From Pseudomonadota bacterium (GTDB taxonomy: Bacteria; Pseudomonadota; Alphaproteobacteria; Sphingomonadales; Sphingomonadaceae): a stretch of DNA of 27,242 nt. A program made the position numbers and the translations under genes. Below are positions 7,506-15,799 of this stretch, piece after piece (positions within the stretch are counted from its first letter, which is position 1; each line of letters begins with the position of its first letter). Location: positions 1-27,242 of the forward strand of contig JAEXAY010000006.1 of the NCBI GenBank assembly GCA_023457895.1, written 5' to 3'. The notes under the pieces are model-generated. The model had not been told where the DNA came from and made no database searches. It was given only the letters and a program-made list of their open reading frames with translations.

Positions 7506-8953
7506 GAACCGAACATCCTTCTCGGCTGCGCCGAATCTTCTTCATTGATCGTAGGCAGGGCTTTCCAGCCAGACTCCTCCAGAGAGGGGGCACCGTCCAG
7601 CATGAGTGGAGTCCCAAATGAGAGGAAAGAGTCCGTTGTCCCTTTTTCTGAGAAAAGATCCTCGTCGTCAATTGAGGACAGCCAGGCAGATATAAATCGA
7701 AAATGATTCAACACCTGCTGGTTATTTTCCTGGCGCTTGATCCAGCTGAGGTTGTCGTGACTGAAACCAGACTGCTCGAAATTGGCTCCATAGCTAAAGA
7801 ACCAACTGGGGGTTATGGCAATGAACCAATGACCATCCAGGCGCAAAAAATCTACAGCGAACGAGAGATGCTTTTGCAGAAAAACCTTTGAAGGGTCTTT
7901 TTTGTTGAATTGCCTTGAAAAGACATTGCGCTTGGCTTTTTTCTCTCCTTGCCACACCACCTCCCGTTGGTTTAAGCCATCTTCCAAAGGTAGGAATATG
8001 AACTCACCGATATCGTTTTCCCACCGTACACGTTCTTTGAACAGGCGATGCTGCAGGGAAAATCTCAACAGTGACTTGAAGACACGCTCGTGGTCATCGT
8101 CGATCGAACAGTAATCAGCAGCGCGGTGTTCTTCTGCCGTGCCTAGCTCACACAAGTGCTGATAGGGATTGTTCCGCTCGGTCAGATCAAAAAACGTCAC
8201 CAGATTACCACTGTGGATTACGTAAGCAGAGGGAACCGCGAGTTCATTCTCTTGGTTAAACTCTCTAATGGTAGTTCGCCACAAGCCTGGTCTTCTTTTT
8301 CCATGCTTTTTCAGCAGATCCTCACTCAATCGAGCAATGAAGAGTTTGCTCGGAAAATAGAGTTCCACGAGGTTGGCCGTCAGCGATTCCGATGGTGTCA
8401 ACGGTGGATCAATGTCCTCGTCCGCTAAACCAACAGGCACTCCGCGCAGATAGGCTTTCAAATGGTTGAGCGCAGCTTGCAACTTGTGTGGTTCAGCATC
8501 GGCTGCTAGGGTGCACAGATCCTTGTAGTCCCAAACATCATCGCCAGCTGAAAACTTGTGCTTGCTCTCGCACACCGAATCAACGGCCGCTTGCGAGTAG
8601 CTGCCTTGCTTGGCGGTGAGTACATAGACAATCAATCGGTCGTAACGCTGGTGCAAATCACGACTGAGAAATTGCTCCAGCGTGTATTTGACCTTGCCGA
8701 TGTCTGCGGTGGCCGTTACCTGCACCGCCACTCGGCACGTATCGTCTGCGAGATCAATTCCGGGAAAATTCGCTTGCTCGTGGTTCAGATTCCGCAAGTC
8801 AGTCCAGCCACACAGCTCTCGCAGAAGGCCGCACATAAGGTTCTCGGAAATCTTATGCACATCAAACTGCCCCATCGCACTGGCGGCTTCGATTTCATGC
8901 CGGAGTTGCGCGATCAGTTCGCGGAATTCGTTCTGCAGATCAAGGATCTTCAT
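7502..8953 (-). CDS. SMEK-domain protein, probable effector partner of the short pAgo
   Basis: 483 aa. The start at 8953 is chosen because its ATG overlaps the methyltransferase stop; the longer frame from 9232 is arginine- and proline-rich noise. Residues 1-120 match a SMEK domain, with Glu37 (KISENL), PGIDLAD (Asp67), VAVQVTATADIGKVKY (75-90) and RYDRLIVYVL. This Glu/Asp/QVT pattern is like a PD-(D/E)xK nuclease core in which the usual (D/E)xK is QxT and lysine may come from Lys87 or Lys89, so activity is uncertain. The C-terminal 270 residues include HWFIAITPSWFFSYGANF and IKRQENNQQVLNHF and may be the pAgo-binding (APAZ-like) part; I cannot prove that homology by eye. Overlaps on both sides place it firmly in the operon. 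Confidence 0.78.
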   Translation of the reverse strand: MKILDLQNEFRELIAQLRHEIEAASAMGQFDVHKISENLMCGLLRELCGWTDLRNLNHEQANFPGIDLADDTCRVAVQVTATADIGKVKYTLEQFLSRDLHQRYDRLIVYVLTAKQGSYSQAAVDSVCESKHKFSAGDDVWDYKDLCTLAADAEPHKLQAALNHLKAYLRGVPVGLADEDIDPPLTPSESLTANLVELYFPSKLFIARLSEDLLKKHGKRRPGLWRTTIREFNQENELAVPSAYVIHSGNLVTFFDLTERNNPYQHLCELGTAEEHRAADYCSIDDDHERVFKSLLRFSLQHRLFKERVRWENDIGEFIFLPLEDGLNQREVVWQGEKKAKRNVFSRQFNKKDPSKVFLQKHLSFAVDFLRLDGHWFIAITPSWFFSYGANFEQSGFSHDNLSWIKRQENNQQVLNHFRFISAWLSSIDDEDLFSEKGTTDSFLSFGTPLMLDGAPSLEESGWKALPTINEEDSAQPRRMFGS

Positions 8954-11900
8954 CTGAGTTCTCCGCGTTCCAGCTTGTCCCAAGCTGCCAGGATCAGCCG
9001 TTGAGTACGGTATTCGTCGAACTCCTTCTGTTCCTTGTTCTTGAGCACACGGAAGGTTTCGCTGGGGTAGTCGGCGCCCATGACGTCGGCGGGGTCGAGG
9101 ATGTAGCGCAGGTCGTCTTCGGTGAGGCCGTAGAGTTTGGCGTAGTAGGCATCGAGTTCGGCGCGCAGGGTGGCGCGGCGGTCGGGGTCGAAGGGGAAGG
9201 GTTCGCCGCCGTAGCCCAAGTCTTGTGCCCAACTGGAGAGGTCATGGGCGGTGTAGGTCAGCTCCAGTACGCGCGGGACGATAAAAGCGAGGTCGGCGTC
9301 GGTGTAGTGGTCTGGCGGCAGTACTGGAAATTGTTTGAGGTAGCCGTATGTGAGGTGGGTGCCACCGACTTTGACCCGAGCGCAGAAATCCAGCACGAGT
9401 GCCCCCAAGTTACCCAAGAGCGCAGCGATTTGGCGTGTATCGGTATCAGTCAGGAACAGCGGCATAGTGTGCCCAACACCCACCCTTGGCACCACCGACG
9501 CAATCACCGTCCGCTCATTGGTCGCATTGGTGATATCCCGCCAGCCCATCAACCAATCCCGCTCCCATTGCCAGATCACGCGACCATCGCGGTCGCGTTT
9601 ACACAGGCGTTCTTCCACCTCTGCGCGACTGACCCAATAGCGCGGGGTGACGGTGAAATGCGGGTCGGCCTTTTCGGGCAGCGTGACATCGCGGCTGTTG
9701 CCGTCCGCCGTGTAGGTGGCCCAGCGGTGGTCGAACTGGTGAATGAGCTTGGCTTCGTACAGTGGCAAGCGGTCGGCAGCTGGCTCGTCCCTGAAGAGGT
9801 GGCTGTCGTTGGACATGTGCAGCATCGCCATGAACGAAATGCCCCACGGGTTTTGCGCAGGTTCCACCACTTTGGCTTGCTTGCCCTCGCCTGCGGTAAC
9901 GGCATCGCGCATCAGCACCGGGGCGGCGCGGTAGAGCTTCTTGGTCAGCTCCGCGTCGCGTTCGCTGCGGAAGACCGGGCAGGTGAGCGTGTTGGGGTTG
10001 ATGAGACGGAATTCATCGGGCGTGAGGGTAAAGCGGCGGCGCGGGTCGGCCAGTTGGCTGACCTGGGTGGCGAAGCAGACGAATTCTGCCCGTTCCGCCG
10101 CGCCCAGGGTGAGCAGGCAGAACTTGTAGCTGCGGTGTACGGAGGGGAACACCGCCTCGCGGTTCTCGATGTCGTACAGGCTGACCAGCCGCCGGTTCTG
10201 GGTGATGTGGCCGAAGTACGCCTTGGTACTGTCGTCGGTAGCAATGCCGGTCGGCACGATGAAGCCGGCGCGGCCGCTGTCGGCATGGATTTGCAAGATG
10301 GTTTCGGCAAACAGCGCGTAGGTGTTCACGTCGCCCACGCCGGTCAGCGGGTAGCGTCCGCCGTCGTTGCCTTTCACATGGGCAAACACGCTGGCCGCCT
10401 CCGCCGTGCGGCGGGCGGTGACGAATTCACGGTAGAGGCGTTTTTCGGCCTCGTCCTCATGCACCTCATGGGCCAGGTCGGGGTACAGGTGGCGTGCCAG
10501 CATGCCTTCACTGAGCCACTGGATGCGCTGGGCGCGTTCGGCCTTGTTGCGAGCTTGCGCCACGTCGCGGTGGCGGGTGGCGAAGAATTCTTCTTCTTGC
10601 AGCTTGATGCGCTCCCACGGCGGATTGCCCAGCACACAGTCGAAGCCGCCCTGCGCAAACACCTGCGGGAAGGCCAGCGGCCAGTGGAACACGCGCGCCT
10701 GTTCGCAGGCCGCGCGTGCGGCGGCGATGGGCGCGGCGTGCTCGGTCTGGGCGCGTTGCGGGTCGGTCAGCAGCGCATGCAGGGTGATGCTGGTGGGCAC
10801 AGTTTCTGCCATGTCCTCCGTCTTGGGCAGCAGGTAGGCGCCCACCAGCGCATCGGCGGCGTGGGCCAGCGGGCTGTGTGCGGAGTCTTCCAGAAAGCGG
10901 CGCCAGGCCTGTTCCTTGGCGGCCACCTGCTCGGGGGTATCGGTGGGCAGGGTTTCGATGGCGCGCAGGGCATCGAGGCCGCTGCGGTTGTCCACGCCCA
11001 GCAGCATCTGTTTTCCGTTCAAATCCTTGTCGATCTGCTTGAGACCGGCGGCGTTGGCCTTGGCCAGCTCCTTGCACACGTTCTTGTCGTCGCCGCTCAA
11101 GGGCTTGAAGGCATCCTTGGCGATACCTTTTTCGAGCACGTTCAGGTCGGTCAGGCCCAGCAGGGCGTCGCCGACTTGCAGATGGTGGTCGAGAAAGCCC
11201 AGCGGGCGGCCTTCCTCGTAGCCTTCCAGCCACAGCGCCATGCGCGCCAGTTCGATGGCCATGGGGTTGCGATCCACCCCGTAGATGCAGCGGGCCACCA
11301 CTTCGCGCAGGGCGTGGCGGTAGTCCTGCGGCTGGATGGCGCCCTCCTGCCCACCTTCGAGACTGCGCAACAGGGCCAGTTTTTCGGCCAGACGGCGGGC
11401 AGCGGCGAGCAGGAAGTGGCCGCTGCCGCAGGCCGGGTCGATGACGCGGATGGCCAGCAGTGCCTCGGTGGGGTTGGTCGGGTTGGCTGCCAGACGTTGT
11501 TCGATGACGGGGTCGAGCGCGCTCCTGATCAGCTCCTGCACCAGGCTGTCGGGGGTGTAGTAGCTGCCGGTGAGCTTGCGGGCGTTGCCGGCGGTGCTGC
11601 CTTCCTCGGTGCGGCCGACGAAGCCGAAGGTGCGGGCGGGCAGGTCGATGGCGGGCACCAGCTCCAGCAGGCTTTCGTAGACACTGCCCAGCTCTTCCGG
11701 GCCCATGTTGCGGTAGTCCACCGGCACCAGGCTTTGCGCGCCGGTCGGCTTGGCCCAGCGCAGATGTTGCAGGGCGGCCAGCAGGTGGGCGTTGTCCAGG
11801 CTGGCGGCATCCAGATCTGGGCATTGCGCGGGAGCGAACAGGCCGCCCAGGGCGGGCAAGGCCAGACGCGGCTCGCCTTGTGCCAGGCCACGGAAGACGA

Positions 11901-12981
11901 TGCGGATGGCCTGCCACTGGTCATCGTGCCGGGTGCGGGCGCGGCGTTTTAGGCACAGCTCGCGCAGGCGGATCAGGGCATAGCCTTCGGCATATGCTCG
12001 GCTAGCGGCTTGTGCATCGGCGCTATCGCTCCGTGGGTGCAGCACGCCGCGCTCTTCCACGGTGAAGACGAAGATGAGCCGGTAGACCAGGCGCAGCAGT
12101 TGTTGGAAAAAGGCGTCCTTGCTGAGCGTGCCGTCATGCAGGGCGGTGCGCAGGGCGTGGTTGTCGGGGTGTTGCAGGAAGCCCTGACCGAAGGTCAGCA
12201 GCGCCTGCTCGACGCCATCGCGCAGGCCATCGCGTACGCGGGTGCCTTCTTGCTGGCCTTCGGTGCGCCATTGTTCCCATATGCAGGTTTCAGCTCCTTG
12301 TACACGGTGACCGGGCGCACGACTGGCATGCAGCAGGCGCCAGACGTTGGCGAATTCGGCGTAGCGCTGGCCGCCCAGCAGGTCGGCCAGATCGACTTCG
12401 AGAAAGCTGGGGCGGGTGAGGCTGGCGGCGTCGCGCAACAGGCGCAGTTGCCTGCCGTTGCTGACGATGCCCCAGAGGTGGTCGGTACTGGCGTTGAGCA
12501 GCTCCTGCATGGCCTGGAAGGGGGCCTTCCTGCGACTGCCGCCGCCCTGCACGGCAAAGTGCGCGTCGGCCTCGTCCAGCCCCAGGGAATACGGGGCAAC
12601 GAGTACGGGCAGGCTGCCGTTCGTCAGGCTGACGGGGTAGCGCAGTTCCCCCACCGACTGTGCCGAAGTGGCTTGCAGGGTGGCGTAGCCGAAGGCATCG
12701 CGCAGCAGTTCGTGCACGAAAGCGGTGGTGAGCTGGGCGGCATCGACGTCGGCGCGCTCCATCTGCGCGGCGAAGTGCTGCCACTGGGCGCAGGCGATCT
12801 GGAAGGCGCGGCTGTATTCGTCCTTGAGCTTGACGCCCTTGGGGGTGCCGTAATCGGCCTCGCTCTGGGCGCTGGCGCGGCCCTGGGCGGCTTTTTCCAG
12901 TTGGTCGGGCAGGAACAGGCCACCTTCAAGCTTGAGAGTGGGCAAATCCAGCGTGGCCTGGGTCTTGCGGATGCGTTTCAT
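8950..12981 (-). CDS. drmMI: Large N6-adenine DNA methyltransferase (DISARM DrmMI-like / Eco57I-type)
   Basis: 1343 aa. The SAM-binding motif I VIDPACGSGHFLLAAAR lies near residues 511-527 and the catalytic motif IV, VLGNPPWERIK, near 783. TGSYYTPDSLVQELI precedes motif I, as in Eco57I-like enzymes. The N-terminal 300 residues carry the pattern common to this class (RRKAPFQAMQELLN, HLWGIVSNGRQLRLLRD) and may form a specificity or degenerate nuclease domain. The C-terminal third is the likely target-recognition part. It follows the DrmD-like gene by 24 nt and overlaps the SMEK gene by ATGA. The product probably marks host DNA so that the defence enzymes ignore it. DrmMI is chosen over PglX because of the DrmD neighbour; the gene symbol is tentative. 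Confidence 0.85.
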   Translation of the reverse strand: MKRIRKTQATLDLPTLKLEGGLFLPDQLEKAAQGRASAQSEADYGTPKGVKLKDEYSRAFQIACAQWQHFAAQMERADVDAAQLTTAFVHELLRDAFGYATLQATSAQSVGELRYPVSLTNGSLPVLVAPYSLGLDEADAHFAVQGGGSRRKAPFQAMQELLNASTDHLWGIVSNGRQLRLLRDAASLTRPSFLEVDLADLLGGQRYAEFANVWRLLHASRAPGHRVQGAETCIWEQWRTEGQQEGTRVRDGLRDGVEQALLTFGQGFLQHPDNHALRTALHDGTLSKDAFFQQLLRLVYRLIFVFTVEERGVLHPRSDSADAQAASRAYAEGYALIRLRELCLKRRARTRHDDQWQAIRIVFRGLAQGEPRLALPALGGLFAPAQCPDLDAASLDNAHLLAALQHLRWAKPTGAQSLVPVDYRNMGPEELGSVYESLLELVPAIDLPARTFGFVGRTEEGSTAGNARKLTGSYYTPDSLVQELIRSALDPVIEQRLAANPTNPTEALLAIRVIDPACGSGHFLLAAARRLAEKLALLRSLEGGQEGAIQPQDYRHALREVVARCIYGVDRNPMAIELARMALWLEGYEEGRPLGFLDHHLQVGDALLGLTDLNVLEKGIAKDAFKPLSGDDKNVCKELAKANAAGLKQIDKDLNGKQMLLGVDNRSGLDALRAIETLPTDTPEQVAAKEQAWRRFLEDSAHSPLAHAADALVGAYLLPKTEDMAETVPTSITLHALLTDPQRAQTEHAAPIAAARAACEQARVFHWPLAFPQVFAQGGFDCVLGNPPWERIKLQEEEFFATRHRDVAQARNKAERAQRIQWLSEGMLARHLYPDLAHEVHEDEAEKRLYREFVTARRTAEAASVFAHVKGNDGGRYPLTGVGDVNTYALFAETILQIHADSGRAGFIVPTGIATDDSTKAYFGHITQNRRLVSLYDIENREAVFPSVHRSYKFCLLTLGAAERAEFVCFATQVSQLADPRRRFTLTPDEFRLINPNTLTCPVFRSERDAELTKKLYRAAPVLMRDAVTAGEGKQAKVVEPAQNPWGISFMAMLHMSNDSHLFRDEPAADRLPLYEAKLIHQFDHRWATYTADGNSRDVTLPEKADPHFTVTPRYWVSRAEVEERLCKRDRDGRVIWQWERDWLMGWRDITNATNERTVIASVVPRVGVGHTMPLFLTDTDTRQIAALLGNLGALVLDFCARVKVGGTHLTYGYLKQFPVLPPDHYTDADLAFIVPRVLELTYTAHDLSSWAQDLGYGGEPFPFDPDRRATLRAELDAYYAKLYGLTEDDLRYILDPADVMGADYPSETFRVLKNKEQKEFDEYRTQRLILAAWDKLERGELR

Positions 12982-13005
12982 GGTTGTTCTTCTTTAGGCC
13001 GAGGC

Positions 13006-15792
13006 TTATAGCGAGTCGGGCAGCAGCACGTACACACCCATCACATCCACTGGCAGGCAGGGGCTGACGCTGTGGTGGCCCACGTCGCGGGCGGCGGCGC
13101 GTACGCGCTCGTGGTCGGCCAACAGGGCTTGGGCGCGTTGCTCTGCCAGGGCTTGCAGTGGTTGGGGATGCGCGGCGAGGAAATCGAGCGCGGCGCACAC
13201 CTCGCGTTGCACGGCTTCTGCGGGCAGGTTGCCACTGGGCGTGCATTCGAGCAGGCGGTTCACGCTGTCATCGGCCAGCCATTGCGGATTGGCACGGCCA
13301 CGCACGGCCAGGGCCACGGTCTCCTCGGCCATCATCTGGAAAGGCTCGCGACGGCGCACGTAGCTGAGCTGATGGCGCAAGCGCAGCAGATAGATCGTGG
13401 TGACAACATCGACGTCGTCGGTCAGCGTGGCAGCACAACGGGCGGCCAGCGGACGTTCGCTGCTGAGGGCATCTTCCAGCAAGTGCTGCGCCAGCAGGCC
13501 TACCAGTGGGTGGCTGCGGTGCAGTTCGGCTAAGTCGATGCTTTGCGGTTTGTTGATGCCTTCGTCGGCTAGACGCTGGCGCAGGGCTTCGGGCAGATGC
13601 TGGGGCAGGAAGCGGGCCTGCTTGCGGCTCATTTCCAGAGGCGATCCGAGGCGCACGCAGGCGCTTTGCAGGAAACGCTGCACATCGGCCTGGGTGCCCA
13701 GGGCGTGTTGCTGTTTATGCCACTCTGGCAACACCTCGTCGGGCTTGATGCGGCGTTGGGCAAAGACGGTGCGGTTGGCTTTGGCTTTCTCCAGGGCGTC
13801 CTGCCACTGAGCCTGCAATGGCGCCAGCAGTTGCTCGGATTCACCGAAATCGAAACTGGCTTGCGGCGATGCCATGCTGCTGTTGCTGCGCCGCATGAGC
13901 GCGGCCTTGACCAGGGCCTGGTTGATGCGGGCTTCGTCCTCAGGGAGGGGCACCAGCACGCCCAGTTCCTTTTGGATGGTTTCGCCCTTGCGCAGGATGA
14001 CGTTGAGCACAAAACCATCGACCGGGTTGTCCTGCCCGTAGAGCATGGTGCAACGGACTTCGTCGGCCTGCTGGCCAAAACGGTCAACGCGGCCTTCGCG
14101 TTGCTCATGGCGTGTCGGGTTCCAGGCCAAATCGTAATGGACGACGGCGGTGAACAGATGTTGCAGGTTGATGCCTTCGGAAAGACAGTCGGTGGCGACA
14201 AGGATGCGTCGCCCAGCCTCTTCCATATCTTCCACGCGCTCACGGCGCTCTTCCGGGGTGAGCTCGCCGGTGACGGCATCGACGGTGGCCGTGGGAAAGG
14301 CGGCCTTGAGGTGCTCGGCCACGTAATGGGCAGTGGCGACATAGCGGCAGAACACCACGGGGTGATAGCCATCTTCAAGCAAGGAACCGATGTGCCGGAT
14401 GAGCGCGGCCAGCTTGGGATCGCCCTTCTTGCCGGACAGGCGCTGTGCTTCGGCAATGAGGCCGTGCAGGCGGCTGGCGTCCTGCAATTGGGCGGGGGGC
14501 TCCAGGTCACTGCCCATGAGGTCGTCGGCTTCGCCATCGTGCAGGCGCTCGTCACTGAGCAAGTCGTCATCCGCCATGGTGCCTTCCAGCCGCGTGGTCA
14601 GGGCCTTGACGGCCGCCGCAGGCGAAGAGGCCACGCAGCGCAGCAAGGCCAGGGTGGCGTACCAAATGAGGCGGGCGCCACTTTGCTGCGTGTCCTGCTG
14701 TTCAATGGCTTCCGCCATTTCGCGGCAATAGTCCTGCACGGCATCGAAGAACGCACCCCATTCGCCGCTGAGCTGGTAGGTGAGCTCGGTTTTCATGCGG
14801 CGTGGGAAACCCCGTCCATCCTGGGTTTCAACCTGCCACTCGGCGATGTCCTTGCGGCGACGTTGCACAAAATGGCGGGCGAGTTCCTGACGCAGCGGAT
14901 CGGAGGCCGTCATGCGCCCTTGCAGCGCTGCAAAGCGGGGATCGAGCAGCGACAGCAGGTTGTAGAAGGCGGTTTCGTCACCGGAGTGAGGGGTGGCGGT
15001 CAGCAGGACCAGGTGTCGCTGCGCGTCACGGGCAAGGCGTTGCAGCAACTCGAAGCGCAATTGCTTGCCCGCGCCACTGCTGGCGCAGGTGTGGGCCTCG
15101 TCAACGATGATGCATTCGGGGGCGGTAGCGAGAAACTGTTCGCGGTGGCGTTCGCTCTTGATGTAGTCCAGGCTGACGACCACCACGGGATGATGGTCGA
15201 ACAGGCACACGCCATGTGGCAGATCACGCTCGATGCGGGAGGCCGAAGACGAAGTCAACGCCACGGCCTGAAGGTTGAAGCGGGTTTCCAACTCACTTTG
15301 CCACTGCTCGACAAGGTGTGGCGGGCAGAGAATGGCCAGGCGGGCGATTTCGCCACGGTCCATGAGCTCTCGTGCGATCAGGCCGGCTTCGATGGTCTTG
15401 CCGATGCCGACGTCATCCGCAATCAGCAGGCGCACAGTGGACAGGCGCAGTGCCATCAGCAACGGCACAAGTTGGTAGCCGCGAGGCTCCACCGCGATAT
15501 TGCCAAAGGAGCGGAACGGGCCAGCACCGGCGCGCAGTGTCATCCGCAAGGCATCACGCAGCAACAGCGCGGCGGCATGGTTGCCGGCGCGTGCAGGATC
15601 TGGCCAGTCGAAGGTGGCAGGTTCGACGGGATGCAGTTCCAACTCGGGGATCAGGGCGATGCTTTCGTCATCGGCGCCGTTCAATGGACGCAGGCGCAAC
15701 CAGTCGCGGCGGGAGTCGCTCTGCACCACCCATTCGCGGCCTCGGGCGCGCACCAGATTGCCGGGTAAAAAGTCGTGTTCTAGGGTTGTCAT
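13006..15792 (-). CDS. drmD: DrmD-like SNF2-family helicase (DISARM class 1)
   Basis: 928 aa from the ATG at 15792, which lies 7 nt after the helicase stop with AAGGAA overlapping that stop. A longer frame to 15918 would run into the upstream gene. The N-terminus (LPGNLVRARGREWVV, GAGPFRSFGNIAVEPRGYQ, LVPLLMALRL) is typical of DrmD. Helicase motifs follow: ADDVGIGKTIEAGL (Walker A, about 124-137), IIVDEAHTCA (DEAH, about 228), LLTATPHSGD (about 262), LVATDCLSEGINLQ and REGRVDRFGQQ (motif VI, about 560). The C-terminal 300 residues are helical and unassigned. DrmD is an SNF2-like ATPase that marks class 1 DISARM and probably translocates on incoming DNA. Confidence 0.9.
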   Translation of the reverse strand: MTTLEHDFLPGNLVRARGREWVVQSDSRRDWLRLRPLNGADDESIALIPELELHPVEPATFDWPDPARAGNHAAALLLRDALRMTLRAGAGPFRSFGNIAVEPRGYQLVPLLMALRLSTVRLLIADDVGIGKTIEAGLIARELMDRGEIARLAILCPPHLVEQWQSELETRFNLQAVALTSSSASRIERDLPHGVCLFDHHPVVVVSLDYIKSERHREQFLATAPECIIVDEAHTCASSGAGKQLRFELLQRLARDAQRHLVLLTATPHSGDETAFYNLLSLLDPRFAALQGRMTASDPLRQELARHFVQRRRKDIAEWQVETQDGRGFPRRMKTELTYQLSGEWGAFFDAVQDYCREMAEAIEQQDTQQSGARLIWYATLALLRCVASSPAAAVKALTTRLEGTMADDDLLSDERLHDGEADDLMGSDLEPPAQLQDASRLHGLIAEAQRLSGKKGDPKLAALIRHIGSLLEDGYHPVVFCRYVATAHYVAEHLKAAFPTATVDAVTGELTPEERRERVEDMEEAGRRILVATDCLSEGINLQHLFTAVVHYDLAWNPTRHEQREGRVDRFGQQADEVRCTMLYGQDNPVDGFVLNVILRKGETIQKELGVLVPLPEDEARINQALVKAALMRRSNSSMASPQASFDFGESEQLLAPLQAQWQDALEKAKANRTVFAQRRIKPDEVLPEWHKQQHALGTQADVQRFLQSACVRLGSPLEMSRKQARFLPQHLPEALRQRLADEGINKPQSIDLAELHRSHPLVGLLAQHLLEDALSSERPLAARCAATLTDDVDVVTTIYLLRLRHQLSYVRRREPFQMMAEETVALAVRGRANPQWLADDSVNRLLECTPSGNLPAEAVQREVCAALDFLAAHPQPLQALAEQRAQALLADHERVRAAARDVGHHSVSPCLPVDVMGVYVLLPDSL

Positions 15793-15799
15793 GGGCCTT

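Noticed and set aside
8954..9232. N-terminal extension of the SMEK gene
   Set aside because: The added residues are Arg/Pro-rich and lie antiparallel-free but out of frame within the methyltransferase gene; the ATGA overlap at 8953 is the better start.
9001..11952. Long plus-strand open frame of 983 codons
   Set aside because: It lies opposite the methyltransferase gene, whose motifs are clear; the frame is a GC-rich antisense shadow with repetitive Gly/Val/Gln composition.
13597..15768. Long plus-strand open frame of 723 codons
   Set aside because: It is antisense to the DrmD-like helicase and has no recognisable domain.
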